From NCBI RefSeq assembly GCF_020216025.1, contig NZ_JAIWNC010000009.1, positions 186,001-250,000 on the forward strand: a DNA stretch of 64,000 nucleotides, read 5' to 3'. A program made the position numbers and the translations under genes. The stretch's first letter is position 1; every line of letters starts with the position of its first letter. Positions 1 through 8,521 of this stretch are shown here, in pieces. This DNA comes from Jidongwangia harbinensis (lineage in GTDB: Bacteria; Actinomycetota; Actinomycetes; Mycobacteriales; Micromonosporaceae). The notes below the pieces were generated by a model. The model worked only from the letters and a program-made list of their open reading frames with translations, had not been told where the DNA came from and ran no database searches.

Positions 1-1
1 G

Positions 2-670
2 GTGTCGACGTTCACCACGTACTTCACCGGTGGCCGCCGGTCGCCGCGCAGCCAGAACATCATCACCATCGCCAAGGCGGTGGACGGCGCGGTGGTCCGG
101 CCCGGCGAGACGTTCTCGCTGAACGGCCACACCGGCGAACGGACCTACGCGAAGGGCTACCGGGACGCACCGGTGATCCTGAACGGCAAGCTCGAACCCG
201 GCGTGGGCGGCGGCGCGTCCCAGTTCACCACCACGCTGTTCAACGCGGCCTACTACGCCGGGCTGCAGGACGTCGAGCACAAGCCGCACTCGTTCTACTT
301 CTCCCGCTATCCGGCGGTCATCGAGGCCACCATCTTCTATCCGACGCTGGATCTGAAATTCAAGAACACCACGCCGTACGGGATCCTCGTCGACACGTCC
401 ACCACCGGCCGCTCGGTGACCGTGGCACTGTGGAGCACCAAGGTGTACGACAGCGTCAAGACCGAACGCAGCCCCCGCCGCAACATCACCTCGCCGCCGA
501 CCGTGCACCGCGAGCCCGGCCCCAAGTGCATCGCCACGGGCGGGCTCCCAGGATTCACCCAGGATGCGTGGCGCATCATCCGCAAGGACGGAAAAGTGGT
601 CAAGCGCGAGAAGTTCACCTGGCGCTACGATCCCGAACCGCGGTTCATCTGCGGTAAGAAACCGTCGTAG
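2..670 (+). CDS. VanW family protein, 3' part (5' end outside window)
   Basis: The reading frame is open from the left edge, so the true start lies upstream; the GTG at 2 is only the first possible start in view. The 222 residues seen match the VanW domain found at the C-terminus of larger actinobacterial wall-associated proteins. Hallmarks are a PGETFSLN stretch near residue 35, the GGGASQ motif near residue 70 followed by TTLFNAAYYAG, and a tail with two spaced cysteines. VanW was named from vancomycin-resistance clusters, but its biochemical role is not settled and resistance should not be inferred. A short membrane protein follows 21 bases downstream on the same strand, possibly co-transcribed. 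Confidence 0.85.
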   Translation: MSTFTTYFTGGRRSPRSQNIITIAKAVDGAVVRPGETFSLNGHTGERTYAKGYRDAPVILNGKLEPGVGGGASQFTTTLFNAAYYAGLQDVEHKPHSFYFSRYPAVIEATIFYPTLDLKFKNTTPYGILVDTSTTGRSVTVALWSTKVYDSVKTERSPRRNITSPPTVHREPGPKCIATGGLPGFTQDAWRIIRKDGKVVKREKFTWRYDPEPRFICGKKPS

Positions 671-691
671 GCGAACAATCAGGGAGGACGA

Positions 692-1159
692 GTGAGGCAT
701 CAGCGGTGGTTCCCGATCGCGGCGCTGGCGCTCGCACTGTTCGGGATCAATGTGGTGGCGCGGCTGGTCATCCGGCTGGGCTTCGACGGCGACGAGACCG
801 CGGAGAACCGTGCGTCCATCGTCATGTTCGCGGTCATCGGCCTGACCCTGGCCGGCGTGGCGTTCGTCCGGGCCCAACGGGTGCCACCGATGTCGTGGCT
901 GCCGGACCTCACCGCCGCGGCGCTGGCCGGCCTGCTGCTGACCGTCCTGGTGGGACCGTTCATCAGCGGCGACAGCCCGTTCGCCGCCGGTGCGGGCAGC
1001 TTCTTCGCACAGATCTGGCTGTACGGCGGCTTCGCGATCGTGGGCACTCTGCTCGGGTACTGGGTGGCTACGGCGCTGGGGCGGGACTACCGGTCACGGT
1101 CGCTGAGCGCGTTCGCCCAGAACCGGGCGACCAAGCCGCGCCGCCCCGTCCGCCGCTGA
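692..1159 (+). CDS. Small four-helix membrane protein, unknown function
   Basis: A 155-residue protein starts at GTG 692 behind a strong AGGGAGGA ribosome-binding site at 681-688. Four hydrophobic segments are visible, at about residues 5-25, 44-64, 70-92 and 105-128. The C-terminus is basic and ends in a run rich in Arg, Lys and Pro, which suggests a cytoplasmic tail. No catalytic motif or family signature is recognised. It lies 21 bases after the VanW-type gene, so the two are probably one transcript and this protein may support the VanW protein at the membrane. That partnership is inferred from position only. Confidence 0.7.
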   Translation: MRHQRWFPIAALALALFGINVVARLVIRLGFDGDETAENRASIVMFAVIGLTLAGVAFVRAQRVPPMSWLPDLTAAALAGLLLTVLVGPFISGDSPFAAGAGSFFAQIWLYGGFAIVGTLLGYWVATALGRDYRSRSLSAFAQNRATKPRRPVRR

Positions 1160-1303
1160 CGGCGTGACCGTCGGCCCGCGTCGGGCGGTGCGTTCCGCGG
1201 CGCCAGGGGTCGAGGAGTTCCGCAGAGGGCCCGGGTCGGCGTGCTGTGCGAGATGCCGCCGGCGGCGGTGAGGAAGCCTCCGGGAAGAGTAACTTCAGCG
1301 ATG

Positions 1304-1319
1304 GTATCGAGAGCGATAC
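1304..1319. promoter_or_regulatory. Short palindrome in the 1160-1431 intergenic gap
   Basis: The 272-base gap before the hydrolase gene holds a 6+6 inverted repeat, GTATCG-AGAG-CGATAC, with a less GC-rich flank. It lies about 113 bases upstream of the hydrolase start. The size suits a dimeric regulator operator, but no regulator gene is adjacent and arms this short can arise by chance. No convincing small gene was found in the gap. Confidence 0.25.
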
Positions 1320-1431
1320 TATTCTGGGCGTTGCTCCATGACATCTGTCATCGCCGGTCCGGGAACCGTGCACGAGAACCGGTGCGGAACGGCACTACGC
1401 CGGGGCGTTCCCGGTCCGCAGACTTCGGTGC

Positions 1432-2580
1432 ATGAGAAGGTTCCTGGTCACGGCGCTCCTCGCGGTACTCGCCGCCGCACCCGCCCCGGTCCACGCGACC
1501 CCACCGGTCCCCGCGACGGACGTCCGCCTGGTGCTGCCCGAGCCGACCGGCCCGTACCGGATCGGCACCGTGTCGGTGCACCTGGTCGACCGGTCGCGGG
1601 CCGATCCGTGGGTGCCGTCCGAGCCGGCCCGCGAGCTCATGGTGCAGTTCTGGTATCCGGCGCGGGACGTGCGTGCGTACCCTCGGGCGCCGTGGGTGTC
1701 GCCGGCCGTCGCGGCCCGCCTCAACCCGCCGGGTTCGGGCCTGGTTCTGCCGGTCACGCACGGGCATGTCGGGGCGCCGGCGCGGCCGGGACGGCATCCG
1801 GTCGTGGTGTACTCGCCCGGGCTGGGACTCGAGCGCACCAGCGGCACCGCGCTGGTGGAGGACCTGGCCAGCCACGGGTACGTGGTGGTGACGATCGACC
1901 ACACGCACGACGCCGGGCTGGTCGAGTTTCCCGACGGCCGGGTCGCCGAGCTGGCGATTCCGCAGCCGCCGGACCCGGCCGAGTTCGAGAAGGTGGTGGC
2001 GCGGGCGCTCGCGGTGCGGGTGGCGGACACCCGGTTCACGCTCGATCGGCTGCGGGCGATGGCCCGGGGCCGTCCGTCGTTGCCGCGAGGGCTGGCCGGG
2101 TCGCTCGATCTGGGCCGGGTCGGGATGTTCGGCGCGTCGTTGGGCGGTGCGACGGCGGCGGAGGTGATGGCCGAGGATCGCCGGGTGCGTGCGGGCGTGA
2201 ACCTCGACGGTTCGATCGCCGGGCGGGTCCTCGACGCCGGGCTGGACCGGCCGTTCCTGCAGTTCGGGTCGGAGCCCACCGACGACGGGCCGGACGAGAC
2301 GTGGGAGGCGTTCTGGGAGCGGCTGCGCGGGCCGCGCCGGGAGTTGGCGCTGACCGGGGCGGCGCATCTGAGCTTCACCGATCTGCACACGCTGGTGCAG
2401 CAGGGCGGGTTGCCGCCGGCGCAGGTTGCGGAGCTGTTCGGGCCGATCGACGGGGAGCGGTCGATCGCGGTGCAGCGGGCGTACGTCGGTGCGTTCTTCG
2501 ACCGGCATCTGCGCCATCGCGCCGGCGGGCTTCTGCGGGGGCCGTCGCCGCGGTTCCGGGAAGTCGTGTTCGTACGATGA
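1432..2580 (+). CDS. Secreted alpha/beta hydrolase (PAF-acetylhydrolase-like)
   Basis: A 382-residue protein starts at ATG 1432. An N-terminal signal peptide of about 22 residues ends near an Ala-rich VHA site, so it should be exported. The nucleophile elbow GASLGG places the catalytic serine at residue 236. A YSPGLG segment near residue 127 forms the oxyanion-hole region, and a late HLSFTD segment supplies the likely catalytic histidine. An early QFWYP motif is typical of the platelet-activating-factor acetylhydrolase/dienelactone-hydrolase-like family. The substrate is unknown; a lipid or polymer ester is likely. It ends 16 bases before the histidine kinase gene on the same strand, so co-transcription is likely. 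Confidence 0.82.
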   Translation: MRRFLVTALLAVLAAAPAPVHATPPVPATDVRLVLPEPTGPYRIGTVSVHLVDRSRADPWVPSEPARELMVQFWYPARDVRAYPRAPWVSPAVAARLNPPGSGLVLPVTHGHVGAPARPGRHPVVVYSPGLGLERTSGTALVEDLASHGYVVVTIDHTHDAGLVEFPDGRVAELAIPQPPDPAEFEKVVARALAVRVADTRFTLDRLRAMARGRPSLPRGLAGSLDLGRVGMFGASLGGATAAEVMAEDRRVRAGVNLDGSIAGRVLDAGLDRPFLQFGSEPTDDGPDETWEAFWERLRGPRRELALTGAAHLSFTDLHTLVQQGGLPPAQVAELFGPIDGERSIAVQRAYVGAFFDRHLRHRAGGLLRGPSPRFREVVFVR

Positions 2581-2596
2581 TCGGGGGGTGGCAGGG

Positions 2597-3787
2597 ATGA
2601 ACCCGGTCCGGTGGTGGCGATCGCGTGGCCGGGCGGCCCGGATCGACCTGTACGTGCGGATCTCGCTGTACTTCAACCTGGTGGCCGCGCCGGCGCTCAT
2701 CGTGGTCACGCTGCCCACCGTGGTCGACGGTCCCCGGGTCGGGCTGCTGATCGCCCTGGTCGCCGCGCACGCCGTGGTGTGCCTGCTGCTGCTGCATTCC
2801 GGCATCGCCCACCACCTGGGCCGTCGCGCCCGGCCGGTGGGATGGGCGGTGGCCGGCGGCGGGCTGACCGCCGCGGTCGGCGCCGTGATGGTGGCGGTGC
2901 TCGGTACCGACGCGGCGGGCGGGATCGCGCTGGTGATCCTGGTGCTGTCGTACGGTGCGGCGCTGGCCACCGCGGTGCGCCCGGCGGTGACCGGGCTGGC
3001 CGGGCTCGCCTGTCTGGCCCTGGTGTTCGGCCTGACCAGCCGGGCCGGCGTGCCGGGCGCGGCCGGCATGACCGGGCTGGGCGCGGTGATGCTGGTGTTC
3101 CTCGGCGGCACGTACGGCGTCTCGGTGTGGGTGCTGGCCATGGTGTGGGAGCTGGACCGGTCCCGCCGGGTGCAGGCCGGGCTGGCCGTCGCCGAGGAGC
3201 GGCTGCGGTTCGCCCGGGACCTGCACGACGTGCTGGGCCGTACCCTGTCGGTGGTCGGCCTGAAGGCGGAACTGGCGGCGCAGCTCGCCCGGCGGGGGCG
3301 GGACCAGGCGGTGGACGAGATGCTGGAGGTACGCCGGATCGCCCAGGAGTCGGTGGCCGAGCTGCGCACCGTGGTCGGCGGGTACCGGTCGGCCGATCTG
3401 GACGTGGAGCTGGCCGGCGCCCGGTCGCTGCTCGCCTCGGCGGGCGTCGCGTGCGCCGTGGTGGGCGACGGGGCCACGTTGCCCGAGCCGGTGCAGGGCA
3501 CGCTCGGCTGGGTGGTCCGGGAGGGCACCACGAACGTGCTGCGGCACAGCAACGCCCGTGGGTGCACGATCACGCTGGCCTCACCGTCGGCCGGGATGGT
3601 CGCCCTGACCATGGACAACGACGGGGTGCCGCCGGACGAGGGGCGGGTGCGGTTCGGCGGTGGCCTGGTCGGGCTGGCCGAGCGGATCGCCGGTCTGGGC
3701 GGGACGGTCGCCGCGGACCGGCCGGCGCCGGACCGGTTCCGGCTGGTGGCGTCGCTGCCGGTGCCGTCGGGGACGGTGACCGGGTGA
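2597..3787 (+). CDS. Sensor histidine kinase, DesK/NarL-partner type
   Basis: The 396-residue protein starts at ATG 2597; GTG 2588 is an alternative in the same frame. The first 180 residues contain five to six membrane helices with no large extracellular domain, so the signal is probably sensed in or at the membrane. A HisKA_3 dimerisation helix follows, with the phospho-acceptor His in RDLHDVLGRTL. The HATPase domain shows its N box (EGTTNVLRHSNA) and G boxes (DNDGVPP and GGGLVGLAERI). This domain order defines the class that phosphorylates LuxR-type regulators. The response-regulator gene overlaps its stop codon by four bases, so the two are a coupled two-component system. Ligand and target genes are unknown. 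Confidence 0.9.
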   Translation: MNPVRWWRSRGRAARIDLYVRISLYFNLVAAPALIVVTLPTVVDGPRVGLLIALVAAHAVVCLLLLHSGIAHHLGRRARPVGWAVAGGGLTAAVGAVMVAVLGTDAAGGIALVILVLSYGAALATAVRPAVTGLAGLACLALVFGLTSRAGVPGAAGMTGLGAVMLVFLGGTYGVSVWVLAMVWELDRSRRVQAGLAVAEERLRFARDLHDVLGRTLSVVGLKAELAAQLARRGRDQAVDEMLEVRRIAQESVAELRTVVGGYRSADLDVELAGARSLLASAGVACAVVGDGATLPEPVQGTLGWVVREGTTNVLRHSNARGCTITLASPSAGMVALTMDNDGVPPDEGRVRFGGGLVGLAERIAGLGGTVAADRPAPDRFRLVASLPVPSGTVTG

Positions 3788-4401
3788 CCGCGGAGCCGGT
3801 ACGGATTCTGCTGGCGGACGACGAACATCTGGTCCGCGGTGCGCTGGCGGCCCTGCTGGGGCTGGAGGACGACCTGGTGGTGGTGGCGCAGGCGGCCACC
3901 GGCGGGCAGGCGCTGGCGATGGCCCGGGCGCTGCGTCCCGAGGTGGCGATCGTCGACCTGCAGCTGCCGGACATCGACGGGGTGGCGGTCGCCGCGGCCC
4001 TGCGAACCGACCTGCCGGACTGCCGGACGATGGTGGTGACCAGCCACGGCCTGCCCGGTCATCTCAAGCGGGCCCTGGCCGCCGGGGTGCGCGGGTTCCT
4101 GCCCAAGACCGTGTCCGCGGAGGTGCTGGCCACGGTCGTCCGGATCGTGCACGGCGGGGGCCGGTACGTCGATCCGCAGCTCGCCGCGGAGGCGATCAGC
4201 GCCGGGGACAGCCCGCTGACCGTCCGCGAGGCGGAGGTGCTCGACCTGGCGGCGGGCGGCGCGCCGGTGGAGGACATCGCGCGGCTGGCGGCGCTGTCGC
4301 CGGGCACGGTGCGCAACTACCTGTCGTCGGCGGTGGGCAAGCTGGGTGCGGCCAACCGGCACGACGCGGTACGCATCGCCCGGGGTTACGGCTGGATCTG
4401 A
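3784..4401 (+). CDS. LuxR/NarL-family response regulator
   Basis: This 205-residue protein starts at GTG 3784 within the stop of the kinase gene (GTGA overlap), so it is translationally coupled to it. The receiver domain has the acidic pair D12-D13, the phospho-acceptor D58 in AIVDLQLPDIDG, the switch Thr in VVTSHG and the conserved Lys in LPKT. The C-terminal GerE-type helix-turn-helix spans about residues 140-200, with LTVREAEVL and a GTVRNYLSS recognition region. It resembles DesR-type regulators. Its 3' end overlaps the convergent dehydratase gene by 16 bases. Targets could be the upstream hydrolase or the neighbouring glycan cluster, but no operator was identified. Confidence 0.92.
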   Translation: MTAEPVRILLADDEHLVRGALAALLGLEDDLVVVAQAATGGQALAMARALRPEVAIVDLQLPDIDGVAVAAALRTDLPDCRTMVVTSHGLPGHLKRALAAGVRGFLPKTVSAEVLATVVRIVHGGGRYVDPQLAAEAISAGDSPLTVREAEVLDLAAGGAPVEDIARLAALSPGTVRNYLSSAVGKLGAANRHDAVRIARGYGWI

Positions 4402-6251
4402 AGCTGCAGCGGCACGGTGTCGTCGGGGGACTGGGCCGGGATCAGGGCGACGTCGCACAGCCGGGCCAGCTCGGCGGTCAGCGCGCCGGGATCCGCGTAC
4501 GGGTTGAGCAGCCGGACTCGGTCCGGGTCGAGCGGCGGCACCGGCACGTGCGAGATCGCGGGGTGCAGCGGCCGGACGTCCCGTTCCCCGGCGCCGAACA
4601 GGTCCTCGTGCAGCTTCTCGCCGGGCCGGAGCCGGCTGTACTCGATGGCCACCGGTTCGGGGGCGAGGTCGGCCATCTGCCGGGCCAGTTCGGCGATCCG
4701 GACCGGCTTGCCCATCTCCAGGACCAGCGCCTCGCCGTCGCGTCCGATGGCGGCGGCCTGGATCACCAGCTGCACGGCCTCCTGGACGGTCATCAGGTAC
4801 CGGGTGACGTCGGGGTGGGTGACGGTGATCGGCCCGCCCGCGCTGATCTGGGCGCTGAACGCGGTCAGGACCGAGCCCCGGCTGCCCAGTACGTTGCCGA
4901 ACCGGACACTGAGGAACGTGCCGGGGCTGACCCGGGCGGTGTGCGCGGTGAGCCGCTCGGTGATCCGCTTGGAGTAGCCGAGCACGCTGATCGGGTCGGC
5001 GGCCTTGTCGGTGGAGATGTTGACGAACTTCTCCACGGCGCGGGCCGCCTCCAGCACGTCGAGCGTGCCCCACACGTTGGTGCGCAGCGCCTCGGACGGG
5101 TAGCGCTCCAGCAGCGGCAGGTGTTTCAGCGCGGCGGCGTGGAAGACGACCTGCGGCCGCCGGGTCTCGAAGATCTGGTGAATGGTCTCGGCGTCGCGCA
5201 GGTCGGCCAGGATGATCGAGGCGTCGTCGAGCAGGGCGCGCCCGTGCAGGGAGAGCTGGACGGCGTGCAGGGCGGACTCGTCCCGGTCGAGCATCAGCAG
5301 CTCGGCCGGCCGCAGCCGGTGGATCTGCCGGCACAGCTCGGAACCGATCGAGCCGCCGGCGCCGAGGACGAGCACCCGCTTGCCGGTGAGGTAGCCGGCG
5401 ATGGCGTCCATGTCGGTGTCGATCTCGTGGCGTCCGAGCAGGTCGCTGATCTGGACGTCGCGTACGTCGGCGACGTCGGCCGGGCGGCTGATCAGCTCGC
5501 TGACCGACGGCACCATCTTGAACTCGGCGCCGGCCCGCAGGGTGCGGTCGCGGATGTCGCGGATCAGTGCCGCTTCCGCGTTGGCGACGCAGAAGACCAC
5601 CGTGGTGGCCCCGGTCGACTGGAGGCCGGCGGGCAGGTCGTGCCGGCCGCCCAGCACGGGTACGCCGTAGGCCCGCAGGTGTCGCTTGTCCGGGTCGTCG
5701 TCGATGAGCCCGACCGGCAGGTAGGCGCTCTGCGGGTGGGTCAGCATCGAGCGGAGCACGCTGACGCCGGCCGCTCCGGCCCCGTACAGCAGGACGGGCG
5801 TGGCGGTGCTCGGGTCGGGGCGGCGGGTCCGCTCCCGGTAGGCCCGGCGCAGGTAGCGCGCGCTGAGCATGAGGACGAGCGCGATGACGCCGCCGAGGAC
5901 GGGGGTGCTGGCGGGCACCAGCCGTTCCGGCGCCACGAGGTCGACGGCGAGCAGCGCGGCGGCGGCCAGCAGCACGGTGCCGGTGACCGCGCGGACCTCG
6001 TCGAAGCTGCCGTACCGGTACCGGCCGCGGTAGAGGTATTCGAGGTGGCCGAGGACGCCGTGCAGTCCGACCACGAGGCCGGCGGCCACGGCGGCGGCGG
6101 CCAGCTGGTCGCCGGTGAGGGTCAGCTCGTAGCGGGTGAGCACGGCGAGCAGGATTCCGGCCGTCCAGGCGGCCGCGTCGGTCACCAGGGGTACGAGGCG
6201 TCGCCACCGAGGCACCCGGGCCGGTGTGGACGTCGTGTCGTTGGCCGGCAC
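4386..6251 (-). CDS. Membrane NDP-sugar 4,6-dehydratase (PglF/CapD/WbpM family)
   Basis: The 621-residue protein starts at GTG 6251 behind AGGAG. Four N-terminal membrane helices (about residues 18-120) are followed by a CoA-binding-like Rossmann region. The catalytic extended SDR domain starts near residue 285 with the nucleotide motif GAGGSIGSE. The STDKA segment and GYSKR replace the classical YxxxK catalytic layout in the way this family does, and RFGNVLGSRGSV is diagnostic. Family members convert UDP-GlcNAc to a 4-keto-6-deoxy sugar at the membrane. Aminotransferase, PglC-like and PglD-like genes lie nearby, so it probably begins a UDP-diNAc-trideoxyhexose (bacillosamine-type) pathway. 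It is transcribed divergently from the tyrosine kinase gene. Confidence 0.88.
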   Translation of the reverse strand: MPANDTTSTPARVPRWRRLVPLVTDAAAWTAGILLAVLTRYELTLTGDQLAAAAVAAGLVVGLHGVLGHLEYLYRGRYRYGSFDEVRAVTGTVLLAAAALLAVDLVAPERLVPASTPVLGGVIALVLMLSARYLRRAYRERTRRPDPSTATPVLLYGAGAAGVSVLRSMLTHPQSAYLPVGLIDDDPDKRHLRAYGVPVLGGRHDLPAGLQSTGATTVVFCVANAEAALIRDIRDRTLRAGAEFKMVPSVSELISRPADVADVRDVQISDLLGRHEIDTDMDAIAGYLTGKRVLVLGAGGSIGSELCRQIHRLRPAELLMLDRDESALHAVQLSLHGRALLDDASIILADLRDAETIHQIFETRRPQVVFHAAALKHLPLLERYPSEALRTNVWGTLDVLEAARAVEKFVNISTDKAADPISVLGYSKRITERLTAHTARVSPGTFLSVRFGNVLGSRGSVLTAFSAQISAGGPITVTHPDVTRYLMTVQEAVQLVIQAAAIGRDGEALVLEMGKPVRIAELARQMADLAPEPVAIEYSRLRPGEKLHEDLFGAGERDVRPLHPAISHVPVPPLDPDRVRLLNPYADPGALTAELARLCDVALIPAQSPDDTVPLQLQIQP

Positions 6252-6408
6252 ATGTACTCCTCTGCGGTCGAACGGTCGCGGCAGCCCCTTTCAGGTGCGA
6301 CGTTATAGAACTACCGATTTATTGGTTATGAAATGGAGAAAGTATCCCGAGGACTGTTCGTCCGCTTATATGTTCGGTGCGAAGATTCGCCCCATCCGCG
6401 GAGGTCAC
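6252..6408. promoter_or_regulatory. Divergent promoter region of the glycan cluster
   Basis: These 157 bases separate the dehydratase (minus) and tyrosine-kinase (plus) genes. The middle part, around 6300-6350, is clearly richer in A/T than its surroundings, with TTATAGAACT and TTTATTGGTTATG stretches, as expected for divergent promoters. A GGAGG ribosome-binding site at 6400-6404 fixes the kinase start at 6409. Exact -35/-10 elements cannot be assigned with confidence. Confidence 0.4.
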
Positions 6409-7875
6409 ATGGAACTCAAGAACTACCTACGTGTGGCGCGGAAGCGATGGTGGATGCTGCTGCTCGGGGTGGTGGCGAGCTGCTCCCTGGTCGGCGTCGT
6501 CACCGCGCAGATGTCCCCGCAGTACGCGACGTCCGTGACGTTCTTCATCACCACCCCCAATTCCGGCGTGACCGATGCGTACCAGGGCGGGCTGTTCTCG
6601 CAGCAGCGGGTGAAGTCGTACGCCACGCTGCTCACCGGCGACCGGCTGGCCATCGCGGTCGCCGCCGAACCGGCGGTCGGGCTCACCGCGGCGGAGGTCC
6701 GGGACCGGGTCTCGGCCCGGGCGCTGCCCGAGACCGTGCTGCTGGAGGCCACCGTAACCGACGGTTCGGCCGCCCGGGCGGACCTCGTCGCCGCGGTGCT
6801 CGCCCGCCAGTTCACCACCATGGTGGAGTCGCTGGAGACCCCGCGCGGCAAGGCCGACTCGCCGGTCAAGGTGGAGGTGGTAGCCGGGCCGCAGAGCAGC
6901 GGCGGGCCGGTCTCGCCGCAGCCGGTCCGCAACCTGGTGCTGGCCGCGCTGTTCGGCCTGCTGGCCGGGGCGGCCGCCGCGACGCTGCGCGAGGTGCTCG
7001 ACACCACGGTGAAGTCGCCCGAGGCGCTGCACGACCTGGCCACCGCGCCGGTGCTGGCCCGGGTGCCGTTCGACGCGGACGCCCGGTCGCGGTCGCTGAC
7101 GTTCGGCACCGGTGGGCACTCCGCCCGCGCCGAGGCGCTGCGTCAGCTGCGCACCAATCTCCAGTTCGTGGACGTGGACCGGCCGGTGAAGACGCTGGTG
7201 GTGACCAGCGCCGTCCCGGGCGAGGGCAAGTCCTCGACGGCCTGCGGCCTGGCCATCCTGTTCGCCGAGGCCGGACAGCGGGTCCTGATCATCGACGCCG
7301 ACCTGCGCCGCCCGCGGATCGCCGAGTACCTCGACCTGGAGGGCGCGGTCGGGCTGACCACCGTGCTCGCCGGCCGGGCCTCCGCCGAGGACGTGCTGCA
7401 GCGCTGGGGCGACGGCCTGTGGGTGCTGCCCAGCGGCTCGCTGCCGCCGAACCCGAGCGAGCTGCTCGGCTCGAGGCACATGGGCGAGCTGCTGGACGCC
7501 TTCCGCGAGCAGTTCGACATGGTGATCGTGGACTGCCCGCCGCTGCTGCCGGTGACCGACGGCGCGGTCGTCGCGGCCCGCGCGGACGGTGCGTTGCTGC
7601 TCGCCCGGTCGCACAAGACGACCAGTTCGCAGGTGCAGACCGCGGTGCGGGCCCTGCAGTCCGTCGACGCCCGGCTGCTGGGCTGCGTCTTCAACATGGT
7701 CTCCACCAAGGGCCCCGAGGGCTACTACTACGAGCAGTACTCGGTGAAGACCCCGGCGGCCCGCCGCGGCGCGCACAGCCGGACCACCGACGACACCGCG
7801 CTGCGTGACCTGATGGCGGTCGCCGGCCGGCCCCCGGCCCAGCCGGCGGACACCGTCATCGGCGCGGGACGATGA
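6409..7875 (+). CDS. Polysaccharide co-polymerase fused to tyrosine autokinase (Wzc/CpsCD type)
   Basis: The 488-residue protein starts at ATG 6409, eight bases after GGAGG. A Wzz-type N-terminal half has membrane helices at about residues 14-36 and 172-192 around a short external loop. The C-terminal BY-kinase domain has Walker A PGEGKSS (K274), the Walker A' motif VLIIDADLRRPR and a Walker B MVIVDCPP. The tail carries a tyrosine cluster, EGYYYEQY, the usual autophosphorylation site. Such proteins control chain length and export of surface polysaccharide. The phosphatase gene on the other strand overlaps its last 20 bases and is its obvious counterpart. The start was chosen for its ribosome-binding site; the frame is open further upstream. 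Confidence 0.92.
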   Translation: MELKNYLRVARKRWWMLLLGVVASCSLVGVVTAQMSPQYATSVTFFITTPNSGVTDAYQGGLFSQQRVKSYATLLTGDRLAIAVAAEPAVGLTAAEVRDRVSARALPETVLLEATVTDGSAARADLVAAVLARQFTTMVESLETPRGKADSPVKVEVVAGPQSSGGPVSPQPVRNLVLAALFGLLAGAAAATLREVLDTTVKSPEALHDLATAPVLARVPFDADARSRSLTFGTGGHSARAEALRQLRTNLQFVDVDRPVKTLVVTSAVPGEGKSSTACGLAILFAEAGQRVLIIDADLRRPRIAEYLDLEGAVGLTTVLAGRASAEDVLQRWGDGLWVLPSGSLPPNPSELLGSRHMGELLDAFREQFDMVIVDCPPLLPVTDGAVVAARADGALLLARSHKTTSSQVQTAVRALQSVDARLLGCVFNMVSTKGPEGYYYEQYSVKTPAARRGAHSRTTDDTALRDLMAVAGRPPAQPADTVIGAGR

Positions 7876-8446
7876 TCGCCGCGAGGTCGGTGACCAGCCG
7901 GTCGATCTCCGTGCCGCAGCGCCGGAAGCCCTCGATCGGCTGGCGTACCGGGTCCGCGATCTCGTCCTGTCCGGCCGGCGGCGCCGGCAGCTGGCCGCGC
8001 ATCATCGGGATCCGCTCGACCAGCTCGCGCAGCCGCCCGGCCGGGTCGGTGGCGGCCAGCGGGCCGACCGCCACCACCTGCCCGGCGAGCCGGGCGAACT
8101 GGGGCAGCGTGAACGTCCGCTTCACCGCGGCCGGCTGCATCAGCACGGCTGCCGCGCGCTGCTCGCGGGCCGCGGTGAGCACCACGTCGGCGCGGGTGAC
8201 CGCCGCGGGGTTCAGCCGCCGGGTCCGGAAGTCGCTGACGTCGGCGCCGCGCTCCCGGAGGATGCCGATCGCGAACGGGTGCATCGGCTGGTCCGCCCAC
8301 GCATCGGTGCCGGCGCTCTGCACCTCGACGGCTCCGGCGCCGTCGTCCAGCCGGGCATCGACGGCGCGCCGGAACAGGTGTTCCGCCATGGGTGACCGGC
8401 ACAGGTTGGCGTGGCAGACGAACAGGACGGTGAGGCTGGCAGTCAC
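7856..8446 (-). CDS. Low-molecular-weight protein-tyrosine phosphatase
   Basis: The 196-residue protein starts at GTG 8446 behind GGAGAG. The active-site P-loop near the N-terminus reads VCHANLCRS, giving C11-X5-R17 as required for cysteine phosphatases. The SAGTDAW segment after it is typical of Wzb/Ptp-type enzymes. The family's C-terminal catalytic Asp-Pro is probably in the IADPV segment. It should dephosphorylate the tyrosine cluster of the adjacent autokinase, which resets polysaccharide assembly. At about 196 residues it is somewhat longer than the roughly 150-residue minimal family. It overlaps the kinase gene tail-to-tail by 20 bases and diverges from the aminotransferase gene. Confidence 0.9.
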   Translation of the reverse strand: MTASLTVLFVCHANLCRSPMAEHLFRRAVDARLDDGAGAVEVQSAGTDAWADQPMHPFAIGILRERGADVSDFRTRRLNPAAVTRADVVLTAAREQRAAAVLMQPAAVKRTFTLPQFARLAGQVVAVGPLAATDPAGRLRELVERIPMMRGQLPAPPAGQDEIADPVRQPIEGFRRCGTEIDRLVTDLAAIIVPRR

Positions 8447-8521
8447 GGGTGGCTCTCCTCTTGCCGCGGGGCTATGGGCCGACCATAGCGTTTTGTCCGG
8501 GTTGCGACGGGTCGTACCGCG

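Noticed and set aside
2-670. VanW gene as evidence for glycopeptide resistance
   Set aside because: VanW domains are common in non-resistant bacteria, and no vanHAX or vanRS genes are present.
1087-1344. Possible 85-residue minus-strand gene before the hydrolase
   Set aside because: Only the first 30 residues look protein-like, no ribosome-binding site is seen, and the rest is Arg-rich shadow of the preceding gene.
1348-6207. A 1619-codon minus-strand open frame and similar very long antisense frames (e.g. 21726-24797 upstream part, 32558-34852, 52990-55407, 61336-63978)
   Set aside because: They lie opposite strong genes, show Arg/Pro/Gly-rich low-complexity translation and no domain. High GC suppresses stop codons on the opposite strand. 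Only their parts with family motifs were kept.
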